Shown here piece by piece: positions 16,856-26,136 of a stretch of DNA of 32,263 nucleotides (position 1 is its first letter; every line of letters starts with the position of its first letter). This DNA comes from Paracoccaceae bacterium (GTDB lineage Bacteria > Pseudomonadota > Alphaproteobacteria > Rhodobacterales > Rhodobacteraceae). The position numbers and the translations under genes were made by a program. The stretch covers positions 1 through 32,263 of the forward strand of contig JANQPC010000058.1 in assembly GCA_028285485.1 (NCBI GenBank), in the 5' to 3' direction. Below the pieces are notes generated by a model. That model saw nothing but the letters and a program-made list of their open reading frames with translations, was not told the DNA's origin and did not search any database.

Positions 16856-17346
16856 CGGTACGGCGCGTCGAGTTCGAGGTTCTTGGCGATCTCCGCCTCC
16901 CAGCGTTCGCCGTTTTCGAGGAGTTTCTCCTTGTTGTAGAACAGCTCTTCGCGCGTCTCGGTCGCAAACTCGAAATTCGGGCCCTCGACGATGGCATCGA
17001 CCGGGCAGGCCTCCTGGCAGAAGCCGCAGTAAATGCACTTGGTCATGTCGATGTCATAGCGCGTGGTGCGGCGCGAGCCGTCTTCGCGCGGTTCGGCATC
17101 GATGGTGATCGCCTGCGCGGGGCAGATCGCCTCGCAAAGCTTGCAGGCAATGCAGCGCTCTTCCCCGTTGGGATAGCGCCGCAGCGCGTGTTCGCCCCGG
17201 AAACGCGGGCTGAGCGGGCCCTTTTCATGGGGATAGTTCACGGTAGCTTTGGGCGCGAAGAAGTACTTCAGCCCCAGCCCCATGCCTTTGACGAAATCTG
17301 CCAGCAGGAAGTACTTGCCGGCCCGGTTCCAATCGATCTGGGTCAT
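16852..17346 (-). CDS. nuoI: NADH-quinone oxidoreductase subunit I
   Basis: This 164-residue ferredoxin-like subunit (TYKY homologue) carries two 4Fe-4S motifs, [12 protein letters not shown] and [12 protein letters not shown], which bind clusters N6a and N6b. These relay electrons from the NuoG side towards N2 in NuoB. The C-terminal [23 protein letters not shown] is typical of the alphaproteobacterial/mitochondrial form. It starts 3 bases after the nuoH stop. Confidence 0.98.
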   Translation of the reverse strand: MTQIDWNRAGKYFLLADFVKGMGLGLKYFFAPKATVNYPHEKGPLSPRFRGEHALRRYPNGEERCIACKLCEAICPAQAITIDAEPREDGSRRTTRYDIDMTKCIYCGFCQEACPVDAIVEGPNFEFATETREELFYNKEKLLENGERWEAEIAKNLELDAPYR

Positions 17347-17349
17347 CTG

Positions 17350-18390
17350 TCAGCCTCCGATCATGGCCCAGCGCGCATAAAGCCCGCCGAAGATTTCGAA
17401 ATGCGCAAGAAAGCTCACAATCACCACCCAGGCGAGCGACAGCGGCAGGAATACTTTCCACCCGATCCGCATCAGCTGGTCGTAGCGGTAGCGGGGCGTG
17501 ATCGCCTTCACCATCGCGAAGAGGAAGAAGAAGAACGCCATTTTGGCGACCATCCAGAGCGGGCTATCGGGGATGAACGGAATGGGCGAAAGCCAGCCGC
17601 CGAAGAAGAGAAGGCTCATCAGCGCGCACATCAGGAAGATCGCGATATATTCGCCTGCCATGAACAGCAGGAAGGGGGTGGAGGAGTATTCCACCTGATA
17701 GCCCGCCACGAGCTCTGATTCCGCTTCCGGCAGATCGAAGGGCGGGCGGTTGGTCTCCGCCAGTGCGGAGATGAAGAACAGCGCCACCATCGGCAGATGC
17801 GGCAGCCAGTACCAGCCGAAGAACCCGTAGGCGGTATCCTGGGCATCGACTATATCGCCGAAATTCATCGAACCGGTGGAGATGATCACCCCGATAATGA
17901 TCAGCCCGATCGACACCTCGTAGGAGATCATCTGCGCCGCAGACCGCAAGCTGCCCAGGAAAGGATACTTTGAGTTCGAGGCCCAACCCCCCATGATCAC
18001 GCCATAAACTTCCAGTGACGAGATCGCGAACACATAGAGGATCGCCACGTTGATATCGGCCAGAACCCAGGTGTCATTAAACGGGATCACGGCCCAGGCG
18101 ATGAGCGCCAGCACAAAGGAGATCATCGGCGCCAGCATGAACACCGTCTTGTCGGCCCCTGCCGGTACGACGATCTCCTTGACCACGTATTTCAGCGCGT
18201 CGGCCACGGTTTGCAAAAGCCCGAAGGCGCCCACCACATTGGGCCCGCGGCGCATCTGCACGGCCGCCCAGATCTTCCGGTCGCCATAGACAAGGAAGAG
18301 CAGTGAAACCATGACAAAGCCGATGACCAAAAGGCACTGTGCCGCGATGATCAGCGCGATGCCTGCGGGCGTTGTCAGAAACTCAGCCAT
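17350..18390 (-). CDS. nuoH: NADH-quinone oxidoreductase subunit H
   Basis: This 346-residue membrane subunit (ND1 homologue) forms part of the quinone chamber. Clear signatures are [35 protein letters not shown], the Glu/Arg-rich loop [17 protein letters not shown], and [20 protein letters not shown]. The ATG at 18390 follows the lipoprotein gene by 6 bases. Confidence 0.98.
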   Translation of the reverse strand: MAEFLTTPAGIALIIAAQCLLVIGFVMVSLLFLVYGDRKIWAAVQMRRGPNVVGAFGLLQTVADALKYVVKEIVVPAGADKTVFMLAPMISFVLALIAWAVIPFNDTWVLADINVAILYVFAISSLEVYGVIMGGWASNSKYPFLGSLRSAAQMISYEVSIGLIIIGVIISTGSMNFGDIVDAQDTAYGFFGWYWLPHLPMVALFFISALAETNRPPFDLPEAESELVAGYQVEYSSTPFLLFMAGEYIAIFLMCALMSLLFFGGWLSPIPFIPDSPLWMVAKMAFFFFLFAMVKAITPRYRYDQLMRIGWKVFLPLSLAWVVIVSFLAHFEIFGGLYARWAMIGG

Positions 18391-18396
18391 CGGTTC

Positions 18397-18792
18397 TTAA
18401 ACCCTCGGTATTCCCAGTTCCCGGCAGGTTTCGGCCTGCGTTGCCGCATCGAGGGGTGCTACGCCCCGGGGCAGCGTTTTCGATAAGCTGTAAAACGCAT
18501 TCGCCTGCCGGAGGCCAGCCTCTTCGGTGAGTGTTGTGGTCACATGTCGCGCGAATGCGAAGCCTTGAAAGAGCGCGGCGTCCACGGCGGCGCAATCGGC
18601 ATAGCTGCGCAGCTGTTCGGGCGTCGCCGCACCGCCCATCGCCACCGAGACGCGCAGGATATCGCCCGCCATCAGGCTGGCATAACCGCCCGAATAGACG
18701 GGGGCGCCTTGGGTGGCGGGTTCTTCCACAGTGGTGGCGCAGGCCGCAAGCAGGGCGGCAAGCGCGGCCTGGCCTGCCAGCGCCCGGGGCAT
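18397..18792 (-). CDS. predicted lipoprotein (131 aa) between nuoG and nuoH
   Basis: The N-terminus LAALLAAC is a lipobox (LAAC, lipidated Cys at about 18), so the product should be anchored in the periplasm. The rest (PVYSGGYASLMAGDILRVSVAM and a helical C-terminal half with two further Cys, in YADCAAVD and ETCREL) matches no family I can name. It begins 5 bases after nuoG with GGAG overlapping the nuoG stop codon, a junction nearly identical to that between nuoF and its following lipoprotein gene. nuoH follows after 6 bases. Confidence 0.72.
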   Translation of the reverse strand: MPRALAGQAALAALLAACATTVEEPATQGAPVYSGGYASLMAGDILRVSVAMGGAATPEQLRSYADCAAVDAALFQGFAFARHVTTTLTEEAGLRQANAFYSLSKTLPRGVAPLDAATQAETCRELGIPRV

Positions 18793-18797
18793 GGGCC

Positions 18798-20819
18798 CTA
18801 CTCCGCCGCGAGCGGCACCTTGCGGCGCGCTTTGGCATTGGCGCTGAGCTCGGCCATCAGCGTTGAGGCGCGCGCGATCGGATTGGTGATGAAGTGATCG
18901 GCAATCGCGGGTTCGAACGGCGCCTCGGCCAGCGTGCCTTCGGGCAGCGGAACAACCGGATTTTCCGGCACCGCATCGATCTCGGCCAGATGCGGCACCT
19001 CTTCGATCAGAGCTTTGCGCAGGCCCGCGAGGCTGTTCCAGGGCTGCGTGGCGCCAAGATCGGCCGACAGCGCGCGCAGGATCGCCCAGTTCTCCTTGGC
19101 CTCGCCCGGCGGGAACCCTGCCCGAAGCGCAATCTGCGGGCGGCCCTCGGTGTTCACGAAGAGCGCCTGTTCCTCGGTATAGGCCGCGCCCGGCAGGATC
19201 ACGTCAGCGCGGTGCGCGCCGCGGTCACCATGGCTGCCCTGGTAGATGACGAAGGCGCCCGCCGCGATCTCGATCTCATCGGCGCCAAGGTTGTAGATCA
19301 CATCGGCCCCCTCCAGCGCGGCATCGATCCCGCCCTCGGTGGTGCAGCCCGCATCCATCGCGCCGACGCGGCCCGCCGCCGTGTGAAGGATCAGCAGGCG
19401 TGACGCGGTTGCCTCGGCCAGCGCCTGGGCCGCCGCGAGCACAGCGGCGCCATCGGGGCGGCGAAGCGCGCCCTGCCCCACGATCACGATGCTGGCCTTC
19501 TCGCGCACGGCGGCATGATCGCCTGCGGTGATGCCGGGCAACACCGTGGGGTTCGTTCCGATATGGCTGTACTCGTAGGTCAAATCGACCGGCTCGCCGA
19601 TCAGGCCGATATTGGCGCCCTGGCTCCACGCCTTGCGGATGCGGGCGTTCAGCACCGGGGCCTCGGCGCGCGGGTTGCAGCCGATCAGCATGATCGCCTC
19701 GGCCGTATCAATCTCTTCAATCGTGCCGGTGCCCACATAGGCGCCGCGATTGCCCGCGGGTAGGGCCGCGCCATCGACCCGGCATTCCACCGTGCCGCCC
19801 TGCGCTTCGACAAGCTGGCGCAGCGATGCCGCCGCTTCCACAGGCACCAGATCGCCGATCAGCCCGGCAAGCTTTGTGGCGCCCTTGATCGCCGCGGCGG
19901 CGGCCTCAAGCGCCTCGGGCCAGCTCGCGGGCCGCAGCTTGCCGTTTTCGCGAATGTAAGGCTTATCCAGCCGCTGTCGGCGCAGGCCATCCCACACAAA
20001 GCGCGTTTTGTCGGAAATCCATTCCTCGTTCACGCCGTCATGGTTGCGGGGCAGGATCCGCATCACCTCGCGCCCTTTGGTATCCACCCGGATGTTGGAG
20101 CCGAGCGCATCCATCACATCGATGGTTTCGGTTTTCGTAAGCTCCCAGGGCCGCGCGGTGAAGGCATAGGGCTTTGAGGTCAGCGCGCCCACCGGGCAGA
20201 GATCGATGATATTGCCCTGCATCTCGCTATCAAGCGTTTGGCCCAGATAGCTGGTGATTTCGGCATCCTCGCCCCGGCCCGTCTGCCCCAGTTCCGGCAT
20301 GCCTGCCACTTCGGTGATAAAGCGCACGCAGCGGGTGCAGGAGATGCAGCGCGTCATCGCCGTGCCCACAAGGGGGCCGAGATCCATGTTATCGACGGCG
20401 CGCTTGGGTTCGCGGTAGCGCGAGAAATCCACGCCATAGGCCATGGCCTGATCCTGAAGATCGCATTCGCCGCCCTGATCGCAGATCGGGCAATCAAGCG
20501 GGTGGTTGATGAGCAGAAACTCCATCACCCCCTCGCGCGCCTTCTTCACCATGGGCGAGTTGGTGCGCACCACGGGGGGCTCGCCATCCCGGCCCGGCCG
20601 CAGATCGCGCACCTGCATGGCGCAGGAGGCGGCGGGCTTCGGCGGGCCGCCCACAACCTCCACCAGGCACATCCGGCAGTTCCCGGCGATCGAGAGCCGT
20701 TCATGGTAGCAAAAGCGCGGTATCTCGATCCCGGCCTGTTCGCAGGCCTGGATCAACGTCATCGCGGGATCAACCTCAACCTCCCGGTCATCAATGATGA
20801 TTTTGCGCAGGTCCGACAT
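18798..20819 (-). CDS. nuoG: NADH-quinone oxidoreductase subunit G
   Basis: This 673-residue subunit carries the N-terminal 2Fe-2S domain (Cys37, Cys48, Cys51, Cys66), the His/Cys-ligated cluster motif [17 protein letters not shown] and the N4 motif [10 protein letters not shown] with a later CPVGAL. The extra cluster N7 motif of E. coli and Thermus is absent (the position reads [14 protein letters not shown]), as in mitochondria-like complex I. The rest is the inactive molybdopterin-oxidoreductase-like domain. Its ATG overlaps the stop of the DUF5333-like gene by one base (TGATG). Confidence 0.97.
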   Translation of the reverse strand: MSDLRKIIIDDREVEVDPAMTLIQACEQAGIEIPRFCYHERLSIAGNCRMCLVEVVGGPPKPAASCAMQVRDLRPGRDGEPPVVRTNSPMVKKAREGVMEFLLINHPLDCPICDQGGECDLQDQAMAYGVDFSRYREPKRAVDNMDLGPLVGTAMTRCISCTRCVRFITEVAGMPELGQTGRGEDAEITSYLGQTLDSEMQGNIIDLCPVGALTSKPYAFTARPWELTKTETIDVMDALGSNIRVDTKGREVMRILPRNHDGVNEEWISDKTRFVWDGLRRQRLDKPYIRENGKLRPASWPEALEAAAAAIKGATKLAGLIGDLVPVEAAASLRQLVEAQGGTVECRVDGAALPAGNRGAYVGTGTIEEIDTAEAIMLIGCNPRAEAPVLNARIRKAWSQGANIGLIGEPVDLTYEYSHIGTNPTVLPGITAGDHAAVREKASIVIVGQGALRRPDGAAVLAAAQALAEATASRLLILHTAAGRVGAMDAGCTTEGGIDAALEGADVIYNLGADEIEIAAGAFVIYQGSHGDRGAHRADVILPGAAYTEEQALFVNTEGRPQIALRAGFPPGEAKENWAILRALSADLGATQPWNSLAGLRKALIEEVPHLAEIDAVPENPVVPLPEGTLAEAPFEPAIADHFITNPIARASTLMAELSANAKARRKVPLAAE

Positions 20820-21223
20820 CAGTTCACTTTCAGAAAGCCTCCGACCGAGGTGCCTTGCGCGATTTCCGCACGGGCCACACGGCAGAGCGTTGCGGGTTGG
20901 CTGAAATCCGCCCCGCGCGCCTCAAGATAGGCGCGGGCGCGGGCCTCGACGCGCGCTTTATCGGGCGCGCTATCGAGGTAGGCTTCGATTTCGGCATCGC
21001 TATAGCCCAGCTTCTTGGCACGCGATTGCAGGCCAAGGGCAAAGTTCAGGCTCTTGAAATAGCGGGGCGAGATTTCGGGGCAGGCCTCGGTCAGCTCATG
21101 GCCGATGGCCACCAGCGTCAGCCCGTCTTCCAGCTGACGGTCTTGCGACAGCGGCACGCGGGCCTCGGCCTGGGCGAGGGTTGCGGCAAGGGCAAAGGTT
21201 ACGGCGGCGCCAAGCTTGATCAT
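20819..21223 (-). CDS. exported DUF5333-like protein, two-Cys
   Basis: The start at 21223 gives [19 protein letters not shown], a signal peptide; a longer frame to 21253 is rejected because this ATG overlaps the preceding stop (ATGA). The 134-residue product matches my memory of the Rhodobacteraceae family DUF5333 ([12 protein letters not shown] and LCRVARAEI segments). Two Cys, at 48 and 114, are 65 residues apart and the protein ends [19 protein letters not shown]. The same layout appears in the two other exported proteins of this block, suggesting paralogues with one disulfide. It is coupled to nuoG by a one-base overlap. Confidence 0.8.
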   Translation of the reverse strand: MIKLGAAVTFALAATLAQAEARVPLSQDRQLEDGLTLVAIGHELTEACPEISPRYFKSLNFALGLQSRAKKLGYSDAEIEAYLDSAPDKARVEARARAYLEARGADFSQPATLCRVARAEIAQGTSVGGFLKVN

Positions 21224-21699
21224 TCCATCATCTCCCGCTGCGCATGCAGCCACTTGAAATCAAAGGCCGATGGGCCGGCGCCCTCGGTTTCGAGGCGCGC
21301 AAGCGCGGCATCGGCCTCGCGGAGAGTGGGAACATGGCCCGCTTCGATAGGCCATATCACATAGGCCGGGCCCGGCACCGGCACGAACCATTCGGCCCGG
21401 CGTGTGACGAAACCGCCATGCACGGTTTGGTAGACAAATGTTTCAAGCTCTTCGGCACTTTCCCAGACCGAAAGCGTGGCCGCCTCGCGCGCGGGATCAA
21501 ACGTGCCGCGGCGGGCAAACAGAACCCGGTGGATCTGCCGCTCCGACAGCGCGGGCCGCGCCACAAAGCCCGGCATACGCTCGGCCGTTGCGTTCACGCG
21601 GGCAAGATTATCGGTAAAGCCCGCCACGGCCGGATCGCCCCAGGGCGCGGCGAGATAGGCCCAGTTGAGATGGGCGATATGGTGCTGCGCAGCGCTCAC
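21220..21699 (-). CDS. DUF3291 domain protein
   Basis: This 159-residue protein matches the DUF3291 pattern: HIAHLNWAYLAAPWGDP near the start, FTDNLARVNATAERMPGF, then LSVWESAEELETFVY, a conserved His/Arg region (HGGFVTRRAEWF) and PIEAGHVPTLREADARL-type ending. The fold is probably a dimeric ferredoxin-like barrel similar to monooxygenase ABM domains; function unknown. No signal peptide. The start is GTG at 21699, overlapping the preceding stop by 4 bases, and the end overlaps the next gene by 4 bases. Confidence 0.85.
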   Translation of the reverse strand: MSAAQHHIAHLNWAYLAAPWGDPAVAGFTDNLARVNATAERMPGFVARPALSERQIHRVLFARRGTFDPAREAATLSVWESAEELETFVYQTVHGGFVTRRAEWFVPVPGPAYVIWPIEAGHVPTLREADAALARLETEGAGPSAFDFKWLHAQREMME

Positions 21700-22097
21700 T
21701 CGGCCACCGCCACCAGCAGCGCGCCGATGCCGGAGGCCGCCGCCATCTCTTCCCCGGCGATGCCGCAGACCTCGTCTTCGCTGGGCGATTGCAGATCGTA
21801 CCGCTCCGCAAAGGCGGTTTGCAGCTCTGCGATCGCCGCGTTGGGGTTATCCATCTGCTCATGCGGCGCGCCGGTATCGAACCCGTCTTCGGCCAGCTCT
21901 GCCAAAAGCGTTTCAGCCCGCGCGGCCGATTTCACCGGATCCACGCTGATCGTCGAGCACGAGCGCGCCAACGCCTGCGCCATCGACAGATCGAAGACGG
22001 CCTGAGCGAAATAGGCAGGCGTGGGGCGCAGCGCGGCCTCCTGCGCAGCGGCAGGGGCGGCGGTGAGCGCAAGCGATATGACGGCGAGGCGCAGCAT
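21696..22097 (-). CDS. predicted secreted two-Cys protein (133 aa)
   Basis: A clear signal peptide (LRLAVISLALTAAPAAA-Q) precedes a helical domain with Cys47 and Cys111, 63 residues apart. The C-terminal motif CGIAGEEMAAASGIGALL aligns with CEVAEVEMREETLIGRLL of the upstream gene product and [18 protein letters not shown] of the DUF5333-like product. Family otherwise not recognised. It starts 3 bases after the lipoprotein gene and overlaps the DUF3291 gene by 4 bases. Confidence 0.75.
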   Translation of the reverse strand: MLRLAVISLALTAAPAAAQEAALRPTPAYFAQAVFDLSMAQALARSCSTISVDPVKSAARAETLLAELAEDGFDTGAPHEQMDNPNAAIAELQTAFAERYDLQSPSEDEVCGIAGEEMAAASGIGALLVAVAE

Positions 22098-22100
22098 CGG

Positions 22101-22505
22101 CTAGATCAGCAACCGACCGATCAAGGTTTCTTCCCGCATCTCCACCTCTGCAACCTCGCAGGCGCGCGTGCCATAGCCATCTTCGAGCCCGTGCTTTTCG
22201 GCGAAGGCCTCGATGATCTCCGGATCGTCAATCTGGATGACAACGCTTTCCCCTGGCTGCGCGCCTTCGGCGCTTCGCTGTATGGCTGCCCGAATATCCT
22301 GATCGCTTGGAACGCCGCGGCGCCGCTGCACCGTGCGGCAGTTGCTCGCAAGGGCGTTGGCGATGCGCATATCTGTCAGGAACTCGCCCGGCGGCAGCGC
22401 GGCAATCAGGCGCGACGTTTCTGCATTAAACGCCGCCTCCCCCGGATCAGGCGGGGAGCAGGCGGCCAGTAGAACACCCGCGATGGAAGCCAAAAGCACA
22501 CGCAT
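22101..22505 (-). CDS. predicted two-Cys lipoprotein (134 aa) after nuoF
   Basis: The N-terminus ASIAGVLLAAC has a lipobox with lipidated Cys16. The mature region is helical and has Cys56 and Cys116, 59 residues apart, with the C-terminal motif CEVAEVEMREETLIGRLL shared with the next exported proteins. It starts 5 bases after nuoF, and its Shine-Dalgarno GGAG overlaps the nuoF stop codon. Probably periplasmic, membrane-tethered. Function unknown. Confidence 0.75.
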   Translation of the reverse strand: MRVLLASIAGVLLAACSPPDPGEAAFNAETSRLIAALPPGEFLTDMRIANALASNCRTVQRRRGVPSDQDIRAAIQRSAEGAQPGESVVIQIDDPEIIEAFAEKHGLEDGYGTRACEVAEVEMREETLIGRLLI

Positions 22506-22510
22506 GCGCC

Positions 22511-23809
22511 CTACTCCGCCGCCACCGCCGCGCTCAGGCGCCCGGTCTTCTGCGCCTTGATGCGATCTTCGATCTCGTCGCGGAAATTGCGGATCAGGCC
22601 CTGGATCGGCCAGGCCGCGGCATCGCCCAGGGCGCAGATCGTGTGGCCCTCCACCTGCTTTGTCACGTCAAAGAGCATATCGATCTCTTCGATCTCCGCC
22701 TCGCCCTTCACGAGCCGCTCCATCACCCGCATCATCCAGCCCGTACCCTCGCGGCAGGGCGTGCACTGGCCGCAGCTTTCGTGCTTGTAGAACTTCGCAA
22801 GCCGCCAGATCGCCTTGATGATATCGGTCGACTGATCCATCACGATCACCGCGGCAGTGCCGAGGCCCGATTTCTGCTCGCGCAGATAATCGAAATCCAT
22901 GATCGCCTCGCGCATATGCTCGCCGCGGATGCACGGCACCGACGATCCGCCGGGGATCACCGCCTTGAGGTTATCCCACCCGCCGCGAATGCCGCCGCAA
23001 TGGCGTTCGATCAGCTCTTCAAACGTGATCGACATGGCCTCTTCCACTACGCAAGGGGTGTTCACATGGCCCGAGATGGCGAAAAGCTTGGTGCCCGCGT
23101 TATTCGGGCGCCCGAAGGCAGAGAACCATTCCGCCCCGCGCCGCAGGATCGTGGGCACCACGGCGATGGATTCCACATTGTTCACCGTGGTCGGGCACCC
23201 GTAAAGCCCGGCCCCCGCCGGGAAGGGCGGCTTCATACGGGGCATGCCCTTCTTGCCTTCAAGGCTCTCCAGAAGCGCGGTTTCCTCGCCGCAGATATAG
23301 GCACCCGCGCCGTGGTGGAGGTAGATCTCGAAATCCCATCCCGATCCGGCGGCGTTCCGCCCTACAAGCCCGGCGTCATAGGCCTCGTCAATTGCGGCCT
23401 GCAGGGCCTCTCTTTCGCGGATGTATTCGCCGCGGATGTAGATGTAGCAGGCATGCGCGCCCATAGCGAAGCTGGCAATCAGGCAGCCTTCGACCAGCGT
23501 ATGGGGATCGTGGCGCATGATCTCGCGATCCTTGCAGGTGCCCGGCTCCGATTCATCGGCATTGACGACGAGATAGGCGGGCCGCCCATCGCTTTCCTTC
23601 GGCATGAAGGACCATTTCAGGCCGGTCGGAAACCCGGCGCCGCCGCGGCCCCGGAGGCCGCTGGCCTTCATCTCATCCACGATCCAGTCCCGCCCCTTGG
23701 CGATCAGGCCGGCGGTGCCATCCCAATGGCCGCGCGCCCGGGCGCCCGCCAGCGTGCGGTCATCCATCCCGTAGATGTTGGTGAAGATGCGATCTTCGTC
23801 TTTCAGCAT
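22511..23809 (-). CDS. nuoF: NADH-quinone oxidoreductase subunit F
   Basis: This 432-residue subunit binds NADH and FMN and starts electron entry into complex I. Seen are the glycine-rich nucleotide site [17 protein letters not shown], the FMN region ([16 protein letters not shown]), and the N3 cluster ligands [12 protein letters not shown] with the later Cys in [13 protein letters not shown]. Length is typical for the alphaproteobacterial/mitochondrial form. It lies 37 bases after the 74-residue membrane-protein gene. Confidence 0.98.
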   Translation of the reverse strand: MLKDEDRIFTNIYGMDDRTLAGARARGHWDGTAGLIAKGRDWIVDEMKASGLRGRGGAGFPTGLKWSFMPKESDGRPAYLVVNADESEPGTCKDREIMRHDPHTLVEGCLIASFAMGAHACYIYIRGEYIREREALQAAIDEAYDAGLVGRNAAGSGWDFEIYLHHGAGAYICGEETALLESLEGKKGMPRMKPPFPAGAGLYGCPTTVNNVESIAVVPTILRRGAEWFSAFGRPNNAGTKLFAISGHVNTPCVVEEAMSITFEELIERHCGGIRGGWDNLKAVIPGGSSVPCIRGEHMREAIMDFDYLREQKSGLGTAAVIVMDQSTDIIKAIWRLAKFYKHESCGQCTPCREGTGWMMRVMERLVKGEAEIEEIDMLFDVTKQVEGHTICALGDAAAWPIQGLIRNFRDEIEDRIKAQKTGRLSAAVAAE

Positions 23810-23846
23810 GTCTGCTCAATCCTCGGCGGCCGCGGAAGATCTCCGG

Positions 23847-24071
23847 TCAGTCGCGGCGCTTTTTCCAAATCTGCCAGCTTACGTAGAGGCTCCAGCCGAA
23901 GGCCGCGAGGGCGACCATATCGAAGAGGAAGACATAGCGGGTTTCCCACCCCATCTGGCCGCCCAGCCATTGCGCGGCCATCCACAGGATCATCGTCATC
24001 GCGATGACCAGCGCCACCAGGCGGGCCTGGCGGGCGATCACTCTGTCTTCTTCGTTGTTATTCAGTGTCAT
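23847..24071 (-). CDS. 74-aa two-helix membrane protein, DUF5337-like
   Basis: The ATG at 24071 gives MTLNNNEEDRVIARQARL followed by two transmembrane helices (about 18-37 and 46-68) and a basic end (WKKRRD). A GTG 9 bases upstream is an alternative start. I recall small proteins of this type in Rhodobacteraceae nuo operons under the name DUF5337; no function is known. Position between the HhH protein gene and nuoF suggests a link to complex I, which is inference. Confidence 0.75.
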   Translation of the reverse strand: MTLNNNEEDRVIARQARLVALVIAMTMILWMAAQWLGGQMGWETRYVFLFDMVALAAFGWSLYVSWQIWKKRRD

Positions 24072-24281
24072 GCCCTGCACCTATGTCACGCCAAATGCGC
24101 GCTGCATCCATGCCGCGCGCACCCAACATTGCGTTCGCTGGAGAGCCGCTCAAAGCCGTCTCCACATGTTACCGGATCGCATGGGCAGTGGCCCTGCGAC
24201 CCTTTTCCCGGTTCCCGTTCCCGGCTCCTGTATTCCGGCCCCGGGCCCGGCGCGTGGCGAGCGCGCCGCCTGGGCACCCGG
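24072..24281. other. 210-base gap within the nuo operon
   Basis: No plausible gene is visible. The stretch is GC-rich, with three spaced TTCCCG copies (24205, 24212, 24218) and a GGCCCCGGGCCC-type palindrome near 24238-24250. These might form mRNA structure that sets the level of nuoF relative to nuoE. I see no good promoter. Confidence 0.4.
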
Positions 24282-24947
24282 CTAGTAAACTTCGCCCTTG
24301 TCGACCTTCTGGGAGAATTCCGTCTCGCCACCGGCGGCCAGGAGGCCCGCCTGTTCCACCCAGTTGTCACGGCTCACGCGGCCCTTGAAGCCTTCGAGAT
24401 TGTCATCCACCCAGGCCACTTCCGAGGCCGACCAGTTTGCGATCTGATCGTAGTGGTAAAAGCCCATGCGGTGGAGCATCGCTTCCAGCTTCGGGCCAAC
24501 GCCCTTGATTTTCTTCAGATCGTCGGGGCCGCCCTCGCGCGCCGCCTCAAGCGCTGCGGGCCGGGCGGCATCGCCGGCAGGCGCGGCTTCTTGCACGGGC
24601 GCCGGTTCAGGCTCCGGTTCGGGCGCGGGAGCAGGCTCCGGTTCCGGCGCGGGTGCCGCCGCCACAGGCTCCGGCGCAGGTTCGGGCGCCGGGGCGGGCG
24701 CAGCCGCGGCCTGCGGGGCCGGGGCAGCCGCCTGGGCTGCGGGTTGCGCCGATTGCGGCATCTCGGGCCCCCGATGGAAGGCGCGGAAGAGGAAAATCGC
24801 AACGGCCAGCGTTACAAGAACCGCGAGAAACAACGCCGGTGAAAACGTATACCCGCCCAGCACCATCAAGGCGACGAAGGCGGTTAGGCCGATCCCGCCG
24901 GAAATCGCGAACACAAGCAGCATGGAGTTCTGCGTTTGCCTGGACAT
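24282..24947 (-). CDS. membrane protein with Pro/Ala/Glu linker and C-terminal helix-hairpin-helix domain
   Basis: This 221-residue protein has two transmembrane helices (about 9-31 and 35-56), a long low-complexity linker of Ala, Pro and Glu (about 65-125), and a C-terminal helix-hairpin-helix domain (about 129-214: [45 protein letters not shown]). The last part is about three-quarters identical to the C-terminus of NuoE, encoded just upstream. Similar HhH domains are appended to ribosomal protein L21 in some alphaproteobacteria. The sequence GGGAGAGAG precedes the ATG. A tether between the inner membrane and something bound by the HhH domain is a reasonable but unproven idea. Confidence 0.85.
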   Translation of the reverse strand: MSRQTQNSMLLVFAISGGIGLTAFVALMVLGGYTFSPALFLAVLVTLAVAIFLFRAFHRGPEMPQSAQPAAQAAAPAPQAAAAPAPAPEPAPEPVAAAPAPEPEPAPAPEPEPEPAPVQEAAPAGDAARPAALEAAREGGPDDLKKIKGVGPKLEAMLHRMGFYHYDQIANWSASEVAWVDDNLEGFKGRVSRDNWVEQAGLLAAGGETEFSQKVDKGEVY

Positions 24948-24993
24948 CGTATTCTCTCTCCCTGTCTTCAGCAGCCCTGATTGGCACCTTTAT

Positions 24994-26064
24994 CTAGGTT
25001 TTAGCGCGCTTTGAGAACGCTGTCTCTCCCCCAGTTGCAAGGATTTTTGCTTGTTCCACCCAGTCATCGCGGCTCACGCGCCCCTTGAAGCCTTCAAGGT
25101 TCTCGTCAACCCAGGCCACCTCTTCGCCCGTCCAGGCCGCGATCTGATCGAAATGGTAAAACCCCAGGCTGTTCAGCAGCGCTTCAAGCTTGGGGCCAAC
25201 GCCCTTGATCAGCTTGAGATCGTCGGCTTTGCCCTCCCGCGCAGCCTCAAGGGCCGCAGGGCGGGTGCCGGGGCTTGCGGGCGCCTCCGAAGGGGTTGGC
25301 GGTGTGGCTTGCGGCGGGGCTTCCGCCACCGGTTCGGGCGCGGCGGGCCGGCCCGGCCCCCCGGCCCAGGGCGCGATCAACGGCACCTCGGTGCCATCGA
25401 TCCGCTTGACCGTATCGCCGATCGCCTCGGCCAGCGCGACAGATGCGTTTTGCGGCAGCCGATCCGCCTCAAAGCCCTTAAGCGATGTCAGGCCGGAGGC
25501 GGGCTCGGCGGCATAGCGCCCGTTCTGGGGCCCGGGCGTGGGCACCGTGCCAGAGGCGAGCGCATCGATGATCTCGCCCAGCCGCGCGGCGGTGAGATCC
25601 TCGTAATAATCCTTGCCGATCTGGGCCATCGGCGCGTTGGCGCAGGCGCCGAGGCATTCCACCTCTTCCCAGGAAAGCGTGCCATCGGCGCTTAGCTCAT
25701 GGGCGCGCGGGGCGATCTTGTCGCGGCAGACGGCCACGAGATCCTCCGCCCCGCAGATCATGCAGGAGGTCGTACCGCAGACCTGAATATGGGCCACGCT
25801 GCCAACGGGTTGCAGCTGGAACATGAAGTAGAACGAGGCCACTTCGAGGGCGCGGATATAGGCCAGCCCCAGCATTTCGGCCACCGCCTCGATGGCCGGG
25901 CGGGTGAGCCAGCCCTCCTGCTCTTGCGCGCGCCACAAAAGCGGGATGATCGCGCTGGCCCGGCGGCCTTCGGGATACTTGGTGATCTGCGCCTCCGCCC
26001 AGGCCTGGTTGGCGGGTGTGAAGGCGAAGCTTTCGGGTTGTTCGGGGTGCAGGCGTCTCAGCAT
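24994..26064 (-). CDS. nuoE: NADH-quinone oxidoreductase subunit E with C-terminal HhH extension
   Basis: Residues 1-170 are the normal thioredoxin-like NuoE with the 2Fe-2S (N1a) ligands Cys96, Cys101, Cys137 and Cys141 (CGTTSC and CLGAC). Usual NuoE proteins have about 165-240 residues; this one has 356. The extra part is a linker (about 175-268, Pro-rich at its end) and a helix-hairpin-helix domain (about 269-352) nearly copied in the next gene. The reading frame is continuous, so it is a true fusion. Its start is separated from nuoD by 72 bases that carry hairpins. Confidence 0.95.
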   Translation of the reverse strand: MLRRLHPEQPESFAFTPANQAWAEAQITKYPEGRRASAIIPLLWRAQEQEGWLTRPAIEAVAEMLGLAYIRALEVASFYFMFQLQPVGSVAHIQVCGTTSCMICGAEDLVAVCRDKIAPRAHELSADGTLSWEEVECLGACANAPMAQIGKDYYEDLTAARLGEIIDALASGTVPTPGPQNGRYAAEPASGLTSLKGFEADRLPQNASVALAEAIGDTVKRIDGTEVPLIAPWAGGPGRPAAPEPVAEAPPQATPPTPSEAPASPGTRPAALEAAREGKADDLKLIKGVGPKLEALLNSLGFYHFDQIAAWTGEEVAWVDENLEGFKGRVSRDDWVEQAKILATGGETAFSKRAKT

Positions 26065-26081
26065 CGGTCGTCTTTCACACT

Positions 26082-26126
26082 CGATTTTTCATCGAAAAAT
26101 CGTTGCGAGTTGTCGCGGAAAACTCG
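26082..26126. promoter_or_regulatory. two hairpins in the nuoD-nuoE gap
   Basis: CGATTTTTC (26082-26090) and GAAAAATCG (26094-26102) form a perfect 9-bp stem with a 3-base loop. CGAGTT (26106-26111) and AACTCG (26121-26126) form a second stem. ACTCG just left of the first stem can also pair with the CGAGT of the second, so two alternative folds compete. The nuoE ribosome site is weak and immediately follows. An RNA-processing or stability element is likely. Confidence 0.5.
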
Positions 26127-26136
26127 TGGGCAGGCA

